A DNA stretch of 23,821 nt from JAXDBM01 sp964460245 (GTDB lineage: Bacteria; Desulfobacterota; Syntrophia; Syntrophales; Fen-1087), in NCBI GenBank assembly GCA_964460245.1, contig CAYWTL010000035.1, positions 1 to 23,821 of the forward strand, given 5' to 3'. Under the pieces are notes generated by a model that was not told the origin of the DNA, made no database searches, and was given only the letters and a program-made list of their open reading frames with translations. The translations under genes were made by a program, and so were the position numbers. Position 1 is the first letter of the stretch, and each line of letters starts with the position of its first letter. Below, piece after piece: positions 8,059 to 15,301 of this stretch.

Positions 8059-9675
8059 TTATTGTCCCCCGTTCCGTCCCGGCAACCCGCGGTTGTTGAT
8101 GTTGAGCCTGTCCCGGCTCAGCTTGTACTGGACGCTGTCCACGAGGGCGTGCCAGCTCGCCTCGATCACGTTTCCCGAAACGCCGATGGTGCTCCAGACC
8201 TCCTCCTCGTCCTTCGTGTCGAGCAGAACCTTGACCACGGCCGCCGTGCCTTCGCTCCCTTCCACGATCCGGACCTTGAAGTCGACCAAATGCATCTCGC
8301 TAAGCTGAGGGTAAAATTTCATCAGCGCCTTGCGGAGGGCGTTGTCCAGAGCGTTGATCGGACCGTTCCCTTCCGCGGCCGTCACCTCCTGCTCGTCGCC
8401 GACGGAAATTTTGATCGAGGCCTGCGCCGTGGGCGGTTCGTCCTTCCTCTTGGTGATGAGGACATGGTAGCTTTCCAGGTTGAAGGGATCCTTGAATTCT
8501 CCCGTTTTCTTCTTGATGAGCAGGGAAAGGGACCCCTCGGCGGCATCGAACTGGTAGCCCTGGTCCTCCATTTTCTTGATCTCGCGGACGATCCTTTTCG
8601 TGGTGGCCCGGTCGAGGCCCAGATCGACGCCCAGCTCCCTTGCCTTGTATTCGATGTTGCTCTTGCCGGCCAGGTCCGAAACCAGCACCCGCTGCTTGTT
8701 TCCGACCCGTTCGGGCCGAATGTGTTCGTAGGCGGCGGGATTCTTGACGACTGCGCTCACATGGACGCCGCCCTTGTGGGCAAAGGCGCTGCGCCCGACG
8801 AAGGGCCGGGAATTGAGCGGCGGGACGTTGGCCACCTCGCTGACGTAGTTGGAGAGGCCGGTGAGGTGCCGAAGAGCATCGGCGGGGAGGCATTCTCGCT
8901 TCATCTTCAGCTGCAGGTTGGCGATGATCGGGATCAGGTCGGCGTTGCCGCATCTTTCTCCGAAACCGTTGACCGTTCCCTGCACCATGCGGACGCCGGC
9001 CCGGACCGCCATGATCGAGTTGGCCACGCCGAGACCGCCATCGTTGTGCGCGTGAATCCCCATTCGGTCCGGTGTGACGATCGCGGACATCTCGGCGACG
9101 GCCGTCGTCACGTCGAAGGGAAGCGCGCCCCCGTTGGTGTCGCAGAGAACGATTATGTCCGCGCCGGCGGACAGGGCCGCCTCGATGGTTTTCTTCGCGT
9201 AGGCGCCGTTGTTCCTGAAGCCGTCGAAAAAATGCTCCGCGTCGTAGATGACCTCCCGTCCGTGGGCCTTCAGATAGGCGACGGAATCGCGGATCATGGC
9301 GAGGTTCTCCGCGAGCGAGATGTCCAGGACCTCCCGGACATGCAGATCCCATGTCTTCCCGAAGATGGTCACCGCCGGCGTTTCCGCTCGAATGATGGCG
9401 GCAAGGTTCGGGCAGTCCTCGGGCCGGGTATGCGGCTTTCGCGTACTGCCGAAGGCGGAGAGGCGGGCCTGCCGGAAGCGGGCCTGCTTGGCCAGCTCGA
9501 AGAACCGTGCATCTTTCGGATTGGAGCCGGGCCATCCCCCTTCGATATAATGAAAGCCCGTCTCGTCAAGCCGTTGGGCAATCCGCAGTTTCTCCTCCGC
9601 GGAGAAGTTGATCTGTTCCCCCTGGGTCCCGTCCCGGAGTGTCGTGTCATAGATCAAAACATCGGGTTTATTCAT
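8059..9675 (-). CDS. cimA: (R)-citramalate synthase
   Basis: Condenses pyruvate and acetyl-CoA to (R)-citramalate, the first committed step of the threonine-independent route to 2-oxobutyrate and isoleucine. The 538 residues begin with the DRE-TIM barrel signature YDTTLRDGTQGEQ. The metal-binding GIHAHNDGGLG follows near residue 210, and the C-terminal LeuA-type allosteric domain (~400-520) usually mediates isoleucine feedback. The pattern FHYIEGGWPGSNPKD near residue 40 is typical of the CimA branch rather than leuA or homocitrate synthase. A GGGGG ribosome site precedes the ATG at 9675. Upstream lies an isoleucine-rich leader peptide and a terminator, so transcription is probably attenuated by isoleucine supply as well. 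Confidence 0.95.
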   Translation of the reverse strand: MNKPDVLIYDTTLRDGTQGEQINFSAEEKLRIAQRLDETGFHYIEGGWPGSNPKDARFFELAKQARFRQARLSAFGSTRKPHTRPEDCPNLAAIIRAETPAVTIFGKTWDLHVREVLDISLAENLAMIRDSVAYLKAHGREVIYDAEHFFDGFRNNGAYAKKTIEAALSAGADIIVLCDTNGGALPFDVTTAVAEMSAIVTPDRMGIHAHNDGGLGVANSIMAVRAGVRMVQGTVNGFGERCGNADLIPIIANLQLKMKRECLPADALRHLTGLSNYVSEVANVPPLNSRPFVGRSAFAHKGGVHVSAVVKNPAAYEHIRPERVGNKQRVLVSDLAGKSNIEYKARELGVDLGLDRATTKRIVREIKKMEDQGYQFDAAEGSLSLLIKKKTGEFKDPFNLESYHVLITKRKDEPPTAQASIKISVGDEQEVTAAEGNGPINALDNALRKALMKFYPQLSEMHLVDFKVRIVEGSEGTAAVVKVLLDTKDEEEVWSTIGVSGNVIEASWHALVDSVQYKLSRDRLNINNRGLPGRNGGQ

Positions 9676-9692
9676 CGTCGCCCCCTGTTGGT

Positions 9693-9733
9693 CAAAAAGA
9701 AAAACCGCCGTCAGAAAGCACTGACAACGGTTT
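9693..9733 (-). terminator. Intrinsic terminator (attenuator) in the cimA leader
   Basis: On the minus strand a 13-bp stem (AAACCGTTGTCAG at 9721-9733 with CTGACGGCGGTTT at 9702-9714, two G-U pairs) closes a 6-base loop TGCTTT and runs into a T-rich tract ending TTTCTTTTT. It lies 18-58 bases upstream of the cimA ATG, so it must be overcome for cimA to be transcribed. On the plus strand the tract after the stem is poor, so the orientation is minus. Confidence 0.88.
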
Positions 9734-9766
9734 CTTCATGTTCAAATTTTCGACTGCAACACTATC

Positions 9767-9796
9767 CCATCGTCAGGCCGTCTTATGTTCGGGCCT
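9767..9796 (-). promoter_or_regulatory. Attenuator switch segments (1:2 stem and antiterminator strand)
   Basis: AGGCC (9792-9796), directly after the last Ile codons of the leader peptide, pairs with GGCCT (9775-9779). CTGACGATGG (9767-9776), overlapping the second arm, can instead form ten continuous pairs (two of them G-U) with CCGTTGTCAG of the terminator's 5' arm. A ribosome waiting at the Ile codons would cover AGGCC and favour the antiterminator. One that reaches the stop codon at 9773-9775 would cover CTGACGATGG and let the terminator form. The pairings are seen; the mechanism is inferred. Confidence 0.72.
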
Positions 9797-9841
9797 AATT
9801 ATGCCCCCGATCCGGATGGAAATCCTGTCACCAGTCAGCAT
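9773..9841 (-). CDS. Isoleucine-rich cimA leader peptide
   Basis: A 22-residue ORF in the cimA leader. It begins MLTGDR, continues ISIRIGGII (residues 7-15, five isoleucines in nine, using codons ATT, ATC, ATC, ATA, ATT) and ends RPEHKTA, stop at 9773-9775. A GAGGGA ribosome site (9851-9856) lies 9 bases before the ATG at 9841. An in-frame ATG at 9862 would add seven residues but has no ribosome site. Being next to an isoleucine-pathway gene and followed by a terminator with an alternative pairing, it fits a ribosome-stalling leader that senses charged tRNA-Ile. It has no expected function as a protein. Confidence 0.8.
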   Translation of the reverse strand: MLTGDRISIRIGGIIRPEHKTA

Positions 9842-9886
9842 CAATGCCGATCCCTCGCCCATGCAAAATACGTTCGACTGGTTGTT

Positions 9887-9915
9887 TCCCTAAAACGTCT
9901 TCTCGTTTTTGTCAA
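9887..9915 (-). promoter_or_regulatory. Candidate cimA promoter
   Basis: A consensus TTGACA -35 (9910-9915) on the minus strand is followed 17 bases later by TAGGGA (9887-9892), a poor -10. A start near 9880 would give a leader of about 205 bases holding the leader peptide and the attenuator. The -35 is clear; the -10 is doubtful. Confidence 0.4.
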
Positions 9916-10170
9916 CACAAAAAACATTCACGATTCCGGGATTTCCCGCAAAGCCCTTCCACGGCGTGTGTACAGGCAGCAAGATACCGATCCGGCATAT
10001 TATCCGCTGTTCGAAGAACGCAACCCGCATTCACATTGCCTTTCCGTTCCATCGCTTCAGGCGGGCGTCGAATCATCCTGCGGAACGGAGGATTCATCCA
10101 CGCTTCCGCTTTCATCCAGCCCTGTCCGAATAATCAATCGTCAGCACGCCAAACCCGCCGCGCAGTTGCC
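9916..10170 (-). other. Gap without a supported gene
   Basis: This stretch between the candidate cimA promoter and the TrpF-like stop codon shows no ORF with a ribosome site or protein-like composition, no clear terminator hairpin and no repeat that I can see. Open frames crossing it on either strand are short or run out of neighbouring genes in other frames. Confidence 0.5.
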
Positions 10171-10884
10171 CTATGGTTCGGCTGCCGGTTTTGGCTTCGG
10201 CGCATCGTTCCCCTGGATCCCGGCAAAAGCCGCCAACGCCTCCCGGACAAAAGCCCGGACAAGGCTTTCGTCTTTCCGGCCGTCGCTGTCTTCGACGCCG
10301 GTGTGGGCGTCCACGCCGGCCGGCCGGACCGTCAGAATAGCCCTTCTGACATTGTCCGGGTTCAGACCGCCCGCCAGAATCACGGGCCGGTTCGAAGCGG
10401 CCGCCAGCCTGCGGCTGATCTCCCAGTCATGGGTCCTGCCGGTTGCGCCGCTGGCGCCGGTCGCCGGATCGTGGGTGTCCGTGATGAAGGCGTTGACGTA
10501 GGGGGCGCAGGACCGCATCAGGGCTTCCATCCCGGCGGGATCCCGCTTCCCCACCACGAGGCTTTTCACGATGAACAGATCCGGGGCCAGAGCCCGCAGA
10601 CGCCTCAGTTGCGGCAGGGCGATCTCGCCGTGCAACTGGATCCTGCAAAGGCCTGTCCTGCGGCAGAGGGCGGCAAGATCGTCGGCCTGTGCCAGGTAGG
10701 TAATCAAAACGGCCTGTGCGGTCGGGGAAAGGGCGCGGACGGCGGCAGCGGTTTCCGCTTCCGTCATGTCTTCCGAATGGAAATCGAGCCGGAGCGGAAA
10801 GCCCAGCCAGTGAACGCCGGCGGCAATCAGCATTCGGGCCTCCCGAATGTCCCGAATGCCCGCGATCTGGATAACCCCGTTCAT
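10171..10884 (-). CDS. TrpF-like (phosphoribosylanthranilate isomerase family) protein lacking the catalytic Cys
   Basis: A 237-residue (beta/alpha)8 protein related to TrpF, which isomerises phosphoribosylanthranilate in tryptophan synthesis. Family features are QLHGE, the Asp-bearing strand AFITDTHDP with ATGASGATGRTHDW after it, the phosphate-binding AGGLNPDNVRRAI and the ending GVDAHTGVEDSDGRKD. The N-terminal motif, normally (K)(I/V)CGI with the catalytic cysteine, is here QIAGIRD with alanine. The usual SPR-containing loop is replaced by GFPLRLDFHSED. Both changes suggest a different reaction or substrate. A Pro/Lys-rich C-terminal tail makes it longer than usual (~205). The ATG at 10884 follows the nadD stop by 23 bases. 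No other trp gene is nearby. Confidence 0.8.
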   Translation of the reverse strand: MNGVIQIAGIRDIREARMLIAAGVHWLGFPLRLDFHSEDMTEAETAAAVRALSPTAQAVLITYLAQADDLAALCRRTGLCRIQLHGEIALPQLRRLRALAPDLFIVKSLVVGKRDPAGMEALMRSCAPYVNAFITDTHDPATGASGATGRTHDWEISRRLAAASNRPVILAGGLNPDNVRRAILTVRPAGVDAHTGVEDSDGRKDESLVRAFVREALAAFAGIQGNDAPKPKPAAEP

Positions 10885-10907
10885 TCCGGACCCGGTTCCG
10901 CGCCCGC

Positions 10908-11558
10908 TCAAGGGGCCTTGTAGAGCTGGTTCTTGACGATGTAGCGGCGGACGGGATCGGGGACGAGATAGGAGATGGAAAGGCCTTCCCGGGCCCGTTT
11001 GCGGATGTTGCTGGACGAGATGTCCAGAAAGGTCACCTCCCGGAAAAAAATATAATGGCCGGTGGGGCCGGTCCATCCCTGCCGGGCGGCGTCATAGCTG
11101 AACCGGGCGGAGAAATCGGGAGGCAGAATCCCCTGGAGGCCCCGGTTTTCGTAGCCGGGCCGGGTCATGACGACAAAATTGCACAGGAGGAGGAGCTTTT
11201 CCCATTCCTTCCAGGTCTGGATGGCGTGGAAGGCGTCCTGGCCGACGATGAAGTACAGCTCCAGCTGCTTCAGATATTTGTCCAGGAAGTACTCGATGGT
11301 CCGGACCGAGTAGGACTTGCCTTCGCGCTGGTTTTCCACGTCGGCGAAGGAAAAGGACGGGTTGCCCTCGATGGCGAGGCGAACCATCTGCTCTCGGTGA
11401 TAGAAAGACGTGATGTCCGCTTCGATCTTGTGGGGAGGCCGCGAGGCCGGCACGAAAATGATGCGGTTCAGTGCAAAGATCTCCAAAATTTCCTCGGCGC
11501 ATCGCAGATGGCCGACGTGAATCGGATCAAACGTGCCGCCCAGCAATCCCCATTTCAT
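10908..11558 (-). CDS. nadD: Nicotinate-nucleotide adenylyltransferase
   Basis: Transfers AMP to nicotinate mononucleotide to make deamido-NAD in NAD synthesis (cytoplasm). The 216 residues open with the nucleotidyltransferase signature GLLGGTFDPIHVGHL, contain FVPASRPPHK near residue 40 and the VGQDAFHAIQTWKEW segment, and end with the second motif DISSSNIRKR. The ATG at 11558 overlaps the proA stop codon by four bases (ATGA), with AGGTGA upstream, so it is translationally coupled to proA. The open frame continues far upstream, but only inside proA in another frame. A proA-nadD order is common in bacteria. Confidence 0.95.
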   Translation of the reverse strand: MKWGLLGGTFDPIHVGHLRCAEEILEIFALNRIIFVPASRPPHKIEADITSFYHREQMVRLAIEGNPSFSFADVENQREGKSYSVRTIEYFLDKYLKQLELYFIVGQDAFHAIQTWKEWEKLLLLCNFVVMTRPGYENRGLQGILPPDFSARFSYDAARQGWTGPTGHYIFFREVTFLDISSSNIRKRAREGLSISYLVPDPVRRYIVKNQLYKAP

Positions 11559-12811
11559 GTTCTCACCTGCCCATTTCCGTAGATCACAAATTTTCGGGTC
11601 GTCAGCTCCTCCAGCCCCATGGGGCCGTAGGCGTGCAGCTTGGTCGTGCTGATGCCGATCTCCGCCCCGAGCCCCAGTTCGAAGCCGTCGCTGAAGCGCG
11701 TGGAGGCGTTGACCAGGACGGTGGAGGAATTGACCTCGTTCAGGAAACGCTGTGATCGTTCGTAGCTTCCCGTGATGATGGATTCGGTGTGGAGGGACCC
11801 GTACCGCTCGATATGGACCATGGCCTCGTCGATGTCCTGGACCACCCGAATGGACAGGATCAGGTCCAGGTATTCCCGGCGCCAGTCCTCCTCGGTTGCC
11901 GCCTCGATGTCCGGCAGGATGGCCCGCGTTTTTTCGCAGCCTCTCAGGACCACGCCCGCCCGGCGGTACTGCTCCGCCATCGCGGGGAGGAACCGGCCGG
12001 CCGCATCCCGGTGCACGAGCAGGGTTTCCATGGCGTTGCAGACCCCCGGCCGCTGGACCTTGGCATTCAGACAGACCTTCACGGCCATGTCCAGGTCGGC
12101 CGTGTCGTCCACGAAGATGTGGCACACCCCTTTGTAATGCCGGATAACGGGGATCTTCGACCGTTCCACGACCGCCCGGATCAGCTCCTCCCCGCCCCGG
12201 GGGATGATCAGGTCGATCCATTCCTCGAGCTGCAGCATCTCATGAACCGCCTCCCGGTCGGTCAGCGGAATGATCTGGATGGCCGCCTCCGGAATGCCCG
12301 TTTTCCGCAGCACGTTCTGAAGGATGCGGGTGATGGCCAGGTTGGAGTGAAAGGCCTCGGAGCCGCCCCGCAGGATGACCGCATTTCCCGACTTCAGGCA
12401 GAGCGCCGCAGCGTCCGCGGTGACATTGGGGCGGGACTCGTAGATGATGCCGATCACCCCCAGCGGGATGTGCATTCTGCCGACGAGCAGTCCGTTCGGG
12501 CGCCGCCACATCGCGGCGATCCGGCCCACCGGATCGGGCAGGTCCGCCACCTCGAGCAGGCCCCGGGCCATGCCCCGAATGGAGGTTTCGCTCAGCGCGA
12601 GGCGGTCCAGCATGGCCGCGGACAGCCCGGAGCGCCGCGCCCGGTCCAGATCCTTGGAATTCTCCTCGACCAGGAAGGGCATCTGGCCGATGATCTTTTC
12701 GGCCATGAGCCGGAGCGCTTCGTCCTTCCGGGCCGACGGCATGCGGGCCAGGACGGAGGCGGCTTTTTTGGCCTCCCGCGCAATCTCGACGACCCGGGTC
12801 CGAATTTCCAT
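11555..12811 (-). CDS. proA: Gamma-glutamyl phosphate reductase
   Basis: NADPH-dependent reduction of gamma-glutamyl phosphate to glutamate-5-semialdehyde, the second step of proline synthesis. The 418 residues match the E. coli length. It is an aldehyde-dehydrogenase-fold protein with the cofactor region GVIGIIYESRPNVTADAAAL, the GNAVILRGGSEA segment and the catalytic cysteine in RPGVCNAMETLLVH. The start is the ATG at 12811 (MEIRTRVVEI), preceded by AGAGGA; an upstream in-frame ATG at 12886 adds a non-conserved stretch that lies in the leader. It is the first gene of proA-nadD-trpF-like. proB is absent from the window and proC lies elsewhere on the opposite strand. Confidence 0.96.
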   Translation of the reverse strand: MEIRTRVVEIAREAKKAASVLARMPSARKDEALRLMAEKIIGQMPFLVEENSKDLDRARRSGLSAAMLDRLALSETSIRGMARGLLEVADLPDPVGRIAAMWRRPNGLLVGRMHIPLGVIGIIYESRPNVTADAAALCLKSGNAVILRGGSEAFHSNLAITRILQNVLRKTGIPEAAIQIIPLTDREAVHEMLQLEEWIDLIIPRGGEELIRAVVERSKIPVIRHYKGVCHIFVDDTADLDMAVKVCLNAKVQRPGVCNAMETLLVHRDAAGRFLPAMAEQYRRAGVVLRGCEKTRAILPDIEAATEEDWRREYLDLILSIRVVQDIDEAMVHIERYGSLHTESIITGSYERSQRFLNEVNSSTVLVNASTRFSDGFELGLGAEIGISTTKLHAYGPMGLEELTTRKFVIYGNGQVRT

Positions 12812-12886
12812 GGTACGATCCTCTTCAGGAGACAAAAGGCATTGACAAAAGGGCCGGGCTCCGTGTATGAACCGCAATCCCTTCAT

Positions 12887-12940
12887 CAGGCCAGGATCGT
12901 GAAATCACAGACGATGGCCTGGCGCATCTGATCTTGCGCC
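12887..12940 (-). other. Two tandem hairpins at the 5' end of the proA leader
   Basis: On the minus strand GGCGC/GCGCC (12921-12940) is followed directly by a longer stem: CAGGCCA pairing with TGGCCTG and TCGT with ACGA, with a 3-base bulge (12887-12921). They begin close to the predicted transcription start (~12937) and lie about 75 bases before the proA ATG. No U-tract follows, so they are not terminators. The function is unknown: mRNA stabiliser, regulator site or riboregulator. Confidence 0.45.
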
Positions 12941-12943
12941 GCT

Positions 12944-12972
12944 ACCTTACAAAACACACCTGCATGTGTCAA
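12944..12972 (-). promoter_or_regulatory. Candidate sigma70 promoter of proA-nadD-trpF-like
   Basis: A perfect TTGACA -35 (12967-12972) and a TAAGGT -10 (12944-12949) are separated by 17 bases on the minus strand. Inside the spacer ACACA and TGTGT (12954-12969) form an inverted repeat that could be an operator. The promoter overlaps an upstream GTG of the divergent patatin frame, which argues for the later ATG of that gene. Confidence 0.6.
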
Positions 12973-13007
12973 GATCATTTGCCGGGATTTCCCCATCGGG
13001 ACTGGAA

Positions 13008-14075
13008 ATGGAACCTATCCGCGTCAAGGCGGGCAAGAAAGCCTATGCGCTGATCAAGGATCGCGGTTTTCACTTCGATCAGGTGGCGAGCTATTACGGG
13101 CCGGCGGCCGGACCCCGGTGGCTCGTGGCCAGCGGCTTTGACCTGGCCCTGCTTCAAAGCGGCGTCCTGGGCCGGACCCGGCCGGTATCCCTGATCGGCG
13201 CGTCGGCGGGCGCCTGGCGGTTCGCCGCCTGGATCCAGCCGGAGCCCGAGAAGAGCTACCGGACGCTGATGGAAAAGTACATCACGACGACCTACACTCG
13301 TCGGGACACTGCGGCCACCATCCTGAAATCCATCAACGCCATCATCGACGCCTATCTCGAAGACGACGCCCTGCCCTTCGCCCTGGCCAACCGGCATTAC
13401 CGGCTGGCGATTCACACCGTCCGCGCGAAGCACTTGATCGCCTCCGAGGCGCGGCTGCTCCAGTCGCTGGGTTTGGGGTTCGCTTTTCTCTTCAACGCGA
13501 TGCACCGGGACGCCATTCACCGGTTCTTCGAGCGCGTGGTTTTTTACCAAGGCGCAAAACCCCCGGCCTTCTGCCTGGCTAACGGATTCCGGGGCCGGTA
13601 CATTCCCCTGAAGACGTTCAATTTTAAGTATGCAGTCCTGGCCTCGGGTGCGATCCCGCTGGTCATCGGCGGCGTCCGGGATATCTTCGGCGCGCCGAAG
13701 GGGGTTTACCGGGACGGCGGCATGACCGATTATCACCTGAGCCAGAATTATGCGGCGCGGGACGAGGACCTGACCCTTCTGTTCCTTCACCAGGAGCGGA
13801 TCATCCCCGGCTGGATGGACAAAAGGCTCAAAAACCGGCGGCCCCAGCCGGATGTGCTGGACAACGTGCTGATGGTTCATCTCACCGAGGAATTTATCCG
13901 GCAGATGCCCGGGGGAAAGGTACCCGACCGGGGCGATTTCAAGACCTTTATCGATGACCCGAAGACGCGGATCGGGAACTGGCGCCGGGCGGTTGCAAAA
14001 TCCGCTCCCCTGGGGGAGCGTTTTCTGGAGCTGGCGGCCAGCGGCAGGATCCGGGAATCCGTCGAACCGCTGTGA
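13008..14075 (+). CDS. Patatin-like phospholipase family protein
   Basis: A probable serine acyl hydrolase of 355 residues with the patatin Ser-Asp dyad: nucleophile in SLIGASAGAWRF (GxSxG) near residue 62 and the aspartate in YRDGGMTDYH near residue 230. The glycine-rich segment YYGPAAGPRW near residue 30 probably supplies the oxyanion hole, although it departs from the usual GGGxRG. No signal peptide is visible. The ATG at 13008 is preferred; a GTG at 12966 is in frame but overlaps the divergent proA promoter. Its stop overlaps the start of the radical SAM gene, so the two are coupled. The substrate (phospholipid, acyl ester or storage polymer) is unknown. Confidence 0.85.
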   Translation: MEPIRVKAGKKAYALIKDRGFHFDQVASYYGPAAGPRWLVASGFDLALLQSGVLGRTRPVSLIGASAGAWRFAAWIQPEPEKSYRTLMEKYITTTYTRRDTAATILKSINAIIDAYLEDDALPFALANRHYRLAIHTVRAKHLIASEARLLQSLGLGFAFLFNAMHRDAIHRFFERVVFYQGAKPPAFCLANGFRGRYIPLKTFNFKYAVLASGAIPLVIGGVRDIFGAPKGVYRDGGMTDYHLSQNYAARDEDLTLLFLHQERIIPGWMDKRLKNRRPQPDVLDNVLMVHLTEEFIRQMPGGKVPDRGDFKTFIDDPKTRIGNWRRAVAKSAPLGERFLELAASGRIRESVEPL

Positions 14076-15007
14076 TGTCCGTGGTCGCGGCGCTCAAGGC
14101 GCTCCTGAAACAATGCACGCTGTGTCCCCGGAACTGCCGGGTGGATCGGACGGCCGGAGAAATGGGCGTCTGCGGACTTTCCGGCCAAATCCTCATGGAC
14201 TGCGCCACAGTCCACTTCGGCGAAGAGCCGCCGCTCACCGGAACCGGCGGCGCGGGAACCATCTTCCTGTCTTCCTGCAACCTGAGGTGCGTCTACTGCC
14301 AGAATTACCAGATCAGCCACCGGGCCTTCGGAACCGTCATGGACGCGGCCGGGCTGGCCAAGGTCATGCTTGATCTGCAAGCGCGGGGGTGCCATAATAT
14401 CGAGCCGGTGACGCCGACGCCGCAGCTCCCGGGGATCATCGAGGCCCTGCTCATGGCCCGATCTTCGGGATTGACGATCCCCTTCGTTTACAATTGCGGC
14501 GGGTATGAATCGCCCGACGTGATCGCGATGCTGGACGGATTGGTGGACATCTATCTGCCCGACTTCAAATACGGTGTGGATGAGGAGGGCCGGATACTGT
14601 CCGGGGCAGGCGATTATCCGCGGCACGCCGCGGCGGCCATTCGGGAGATGGCCAGGCAAAGGGGTACGCACCTGGAAATGGAGGAAGGCGTCGCGAGAAG
14701 GGGCGTGCTCATCCGCCACCTCGTCCTCCCGGGAAAAACGGCGAACAGCATGGCCGTTCTCGACCTGATCCAGGAGCGCGTTGGCACCTCCGTGACCTTG
14801 AGCCTGATGTCCCAATACACGCCGGTCCCGGCGGTGCGAAGCCACCCGGTCCTGGGCCGGCGGGTCAGCCGGGCCGAATACGATCGGGTGGTCCGTTACG
14901 CGCTGGATTCGGGCTTTGAAAACATCTATGTCCAGGAAGTGGACGAGCGGCATCTTTCTCCGGACTTCACCCGGAAAGAGCCCTTTCATTGGGAGGATGA
15001 AACATAA
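14075..15007 (+). CDS. PflX-type radical SAM protein
   Basis: A 310-residue radical SAM protein of the PflX group, related to pyruvate formate-lyase activating enzyme but of unproven function. The radical SAM cluster motif is CNLRCVYC (CxxxCxxC) near residue 70. Upstream is a second cysteine set typical of PflX, CTLCPRNCRVDR near residue 15 with GVCG near residue 32, followed by HFGEEPPLTGTGGAGTIF. No glycyl-radical enzyme is nearby. The ATG at 14075 shares its A with the patatin TGA stop; a GTG one codon earlier is possible. It abuts the DUF2905 gene (TAA then ATG), so all three seem to form an operon. Confidence 0.88.
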   Translation: MSVVAALKALLKQCTLCPRNCRVDRTAGEMGVCGLSGQILMDCATVHFGEEPPLTGTGGAGTIFLSSCNLRCVYCQNYQISHRAFGTVMDAAGLAKVMLDLQARGCHNIEPVTPTPQLPGIIEALLMARSSGLTIPFVYNCGGYESPDVIAMLDGLVDIYLPDFKYGVDEEGRILSGAGDYPRHAAAAIREMARQRGTHLEMEEGVARRGVLIRHLVLPGKTANSMAVLDLIQERVGTSVTLSLMSQYTPVPAVRSHPVLGRRVSRAEYDRVVRYALDSGFENIYVQEVDERHLSPDFTRKEPFHWEDET

Positions 15008-15235
15008 ATGGATGCTTCCGGTCTCGGAAGATTGCTGGTGGCCGCTGGCCTCGTTGCGGCCGGTGTCGGTCTTTTGCTGATCCTGGGCGGCAAAGGACCT
15101 CTCGGCTGGATCGGCCGGCTCCCCGGCGATTTTTACTTCAAGGGCAAAAACTTCAGCTTCTACTTCCCCCTGGCGACCGGCCTGCTCGTCAGTGTCATTC
15201 TGACCCTGATCCTCTGGTTCATCAACCGCCGATGA
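15008..15235 (+). CDS. DUF2905 small membrane protein
   Basis: A 75-residue protein with two transmembrane helices (~7-27 and ~53-72). The intervening family segment is LGWIGRLPGDFYFKGKNFSF, then YFPL, which marks it as DUF2905. The function is unknown. The ATG at 15008 directly follows the TAA of the radical SAM gene, with GGGAGGATG upstream serving as ribosome site inside that gene. It is the last gene of the patatin-PflX-DUF2905 run. It ends 66 bases before the stop of the convergent 42-codon ORF. Confidence 0.88.
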   Translation: MDASGLGRLLVAAGLVAAGVGLLLILGGKGPLGWIGRLPGDFYFKGKNFSFYFPLATGLLVSVILTLILWFINRR

Positions 15236-15301
15236 ATGGGAACGCACCGCTGGAATCAAGCTTCCGGCCTGCGCTCCCGGCCCTGCCAGCGCAAACCCCC
15301 G

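Noticed and set aside
9693..9740. A 15-codon ORF (starting MKKPLSV) spanning the cimA terminator hairpin
   Set aside because: It has no ribosome site, lies within the terminator stem and contains no isoleucine. The Ile-rich ORF upstream, with a ribosome site, explains the leader better.
8017..9798. Long plus-strand open frame (593 codons) opposite cimA
   Set aside because: Antisense shadow of cimA with no protein family features.
9693..9890. T-box riboswitch in the cimA leader
   Set aside because: I could not find the T-box sequence (TGGNACC-type antiterminator bulge). The Ile-rich ORF and the pairings fit ribosome-mediated attenuation instead.
9912..10115. A 67-codon minus-strand ORF in the gap before the cimA promoter
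   Set aside because: No ribosome site, and a Cys/Met/Arg-rich composition that does not look like the neighbouring proteins.
10908..12221. nadD extended upstream to 437 residues
   Set aside because: The extra N-terminal part lies inside proA in another frame and has no adenylyltransferase features. The ATG at 11558 with ribosome site and ATGA overlap is the natural start.
13877..15259. Minus-strand open frame (460 codons) opposite the patatin end, PflX and DUF2905 genes
   Set aside because: It runs opposite three genes with clear families. The composition is shadow-like, with no motif.
15236..15301. Possible bidirectional terminator between DUF2905 and the 42-codon ORF
   Set aside because: Only short stems (GCGCT/AGCGC) without a T-tract on either strand.
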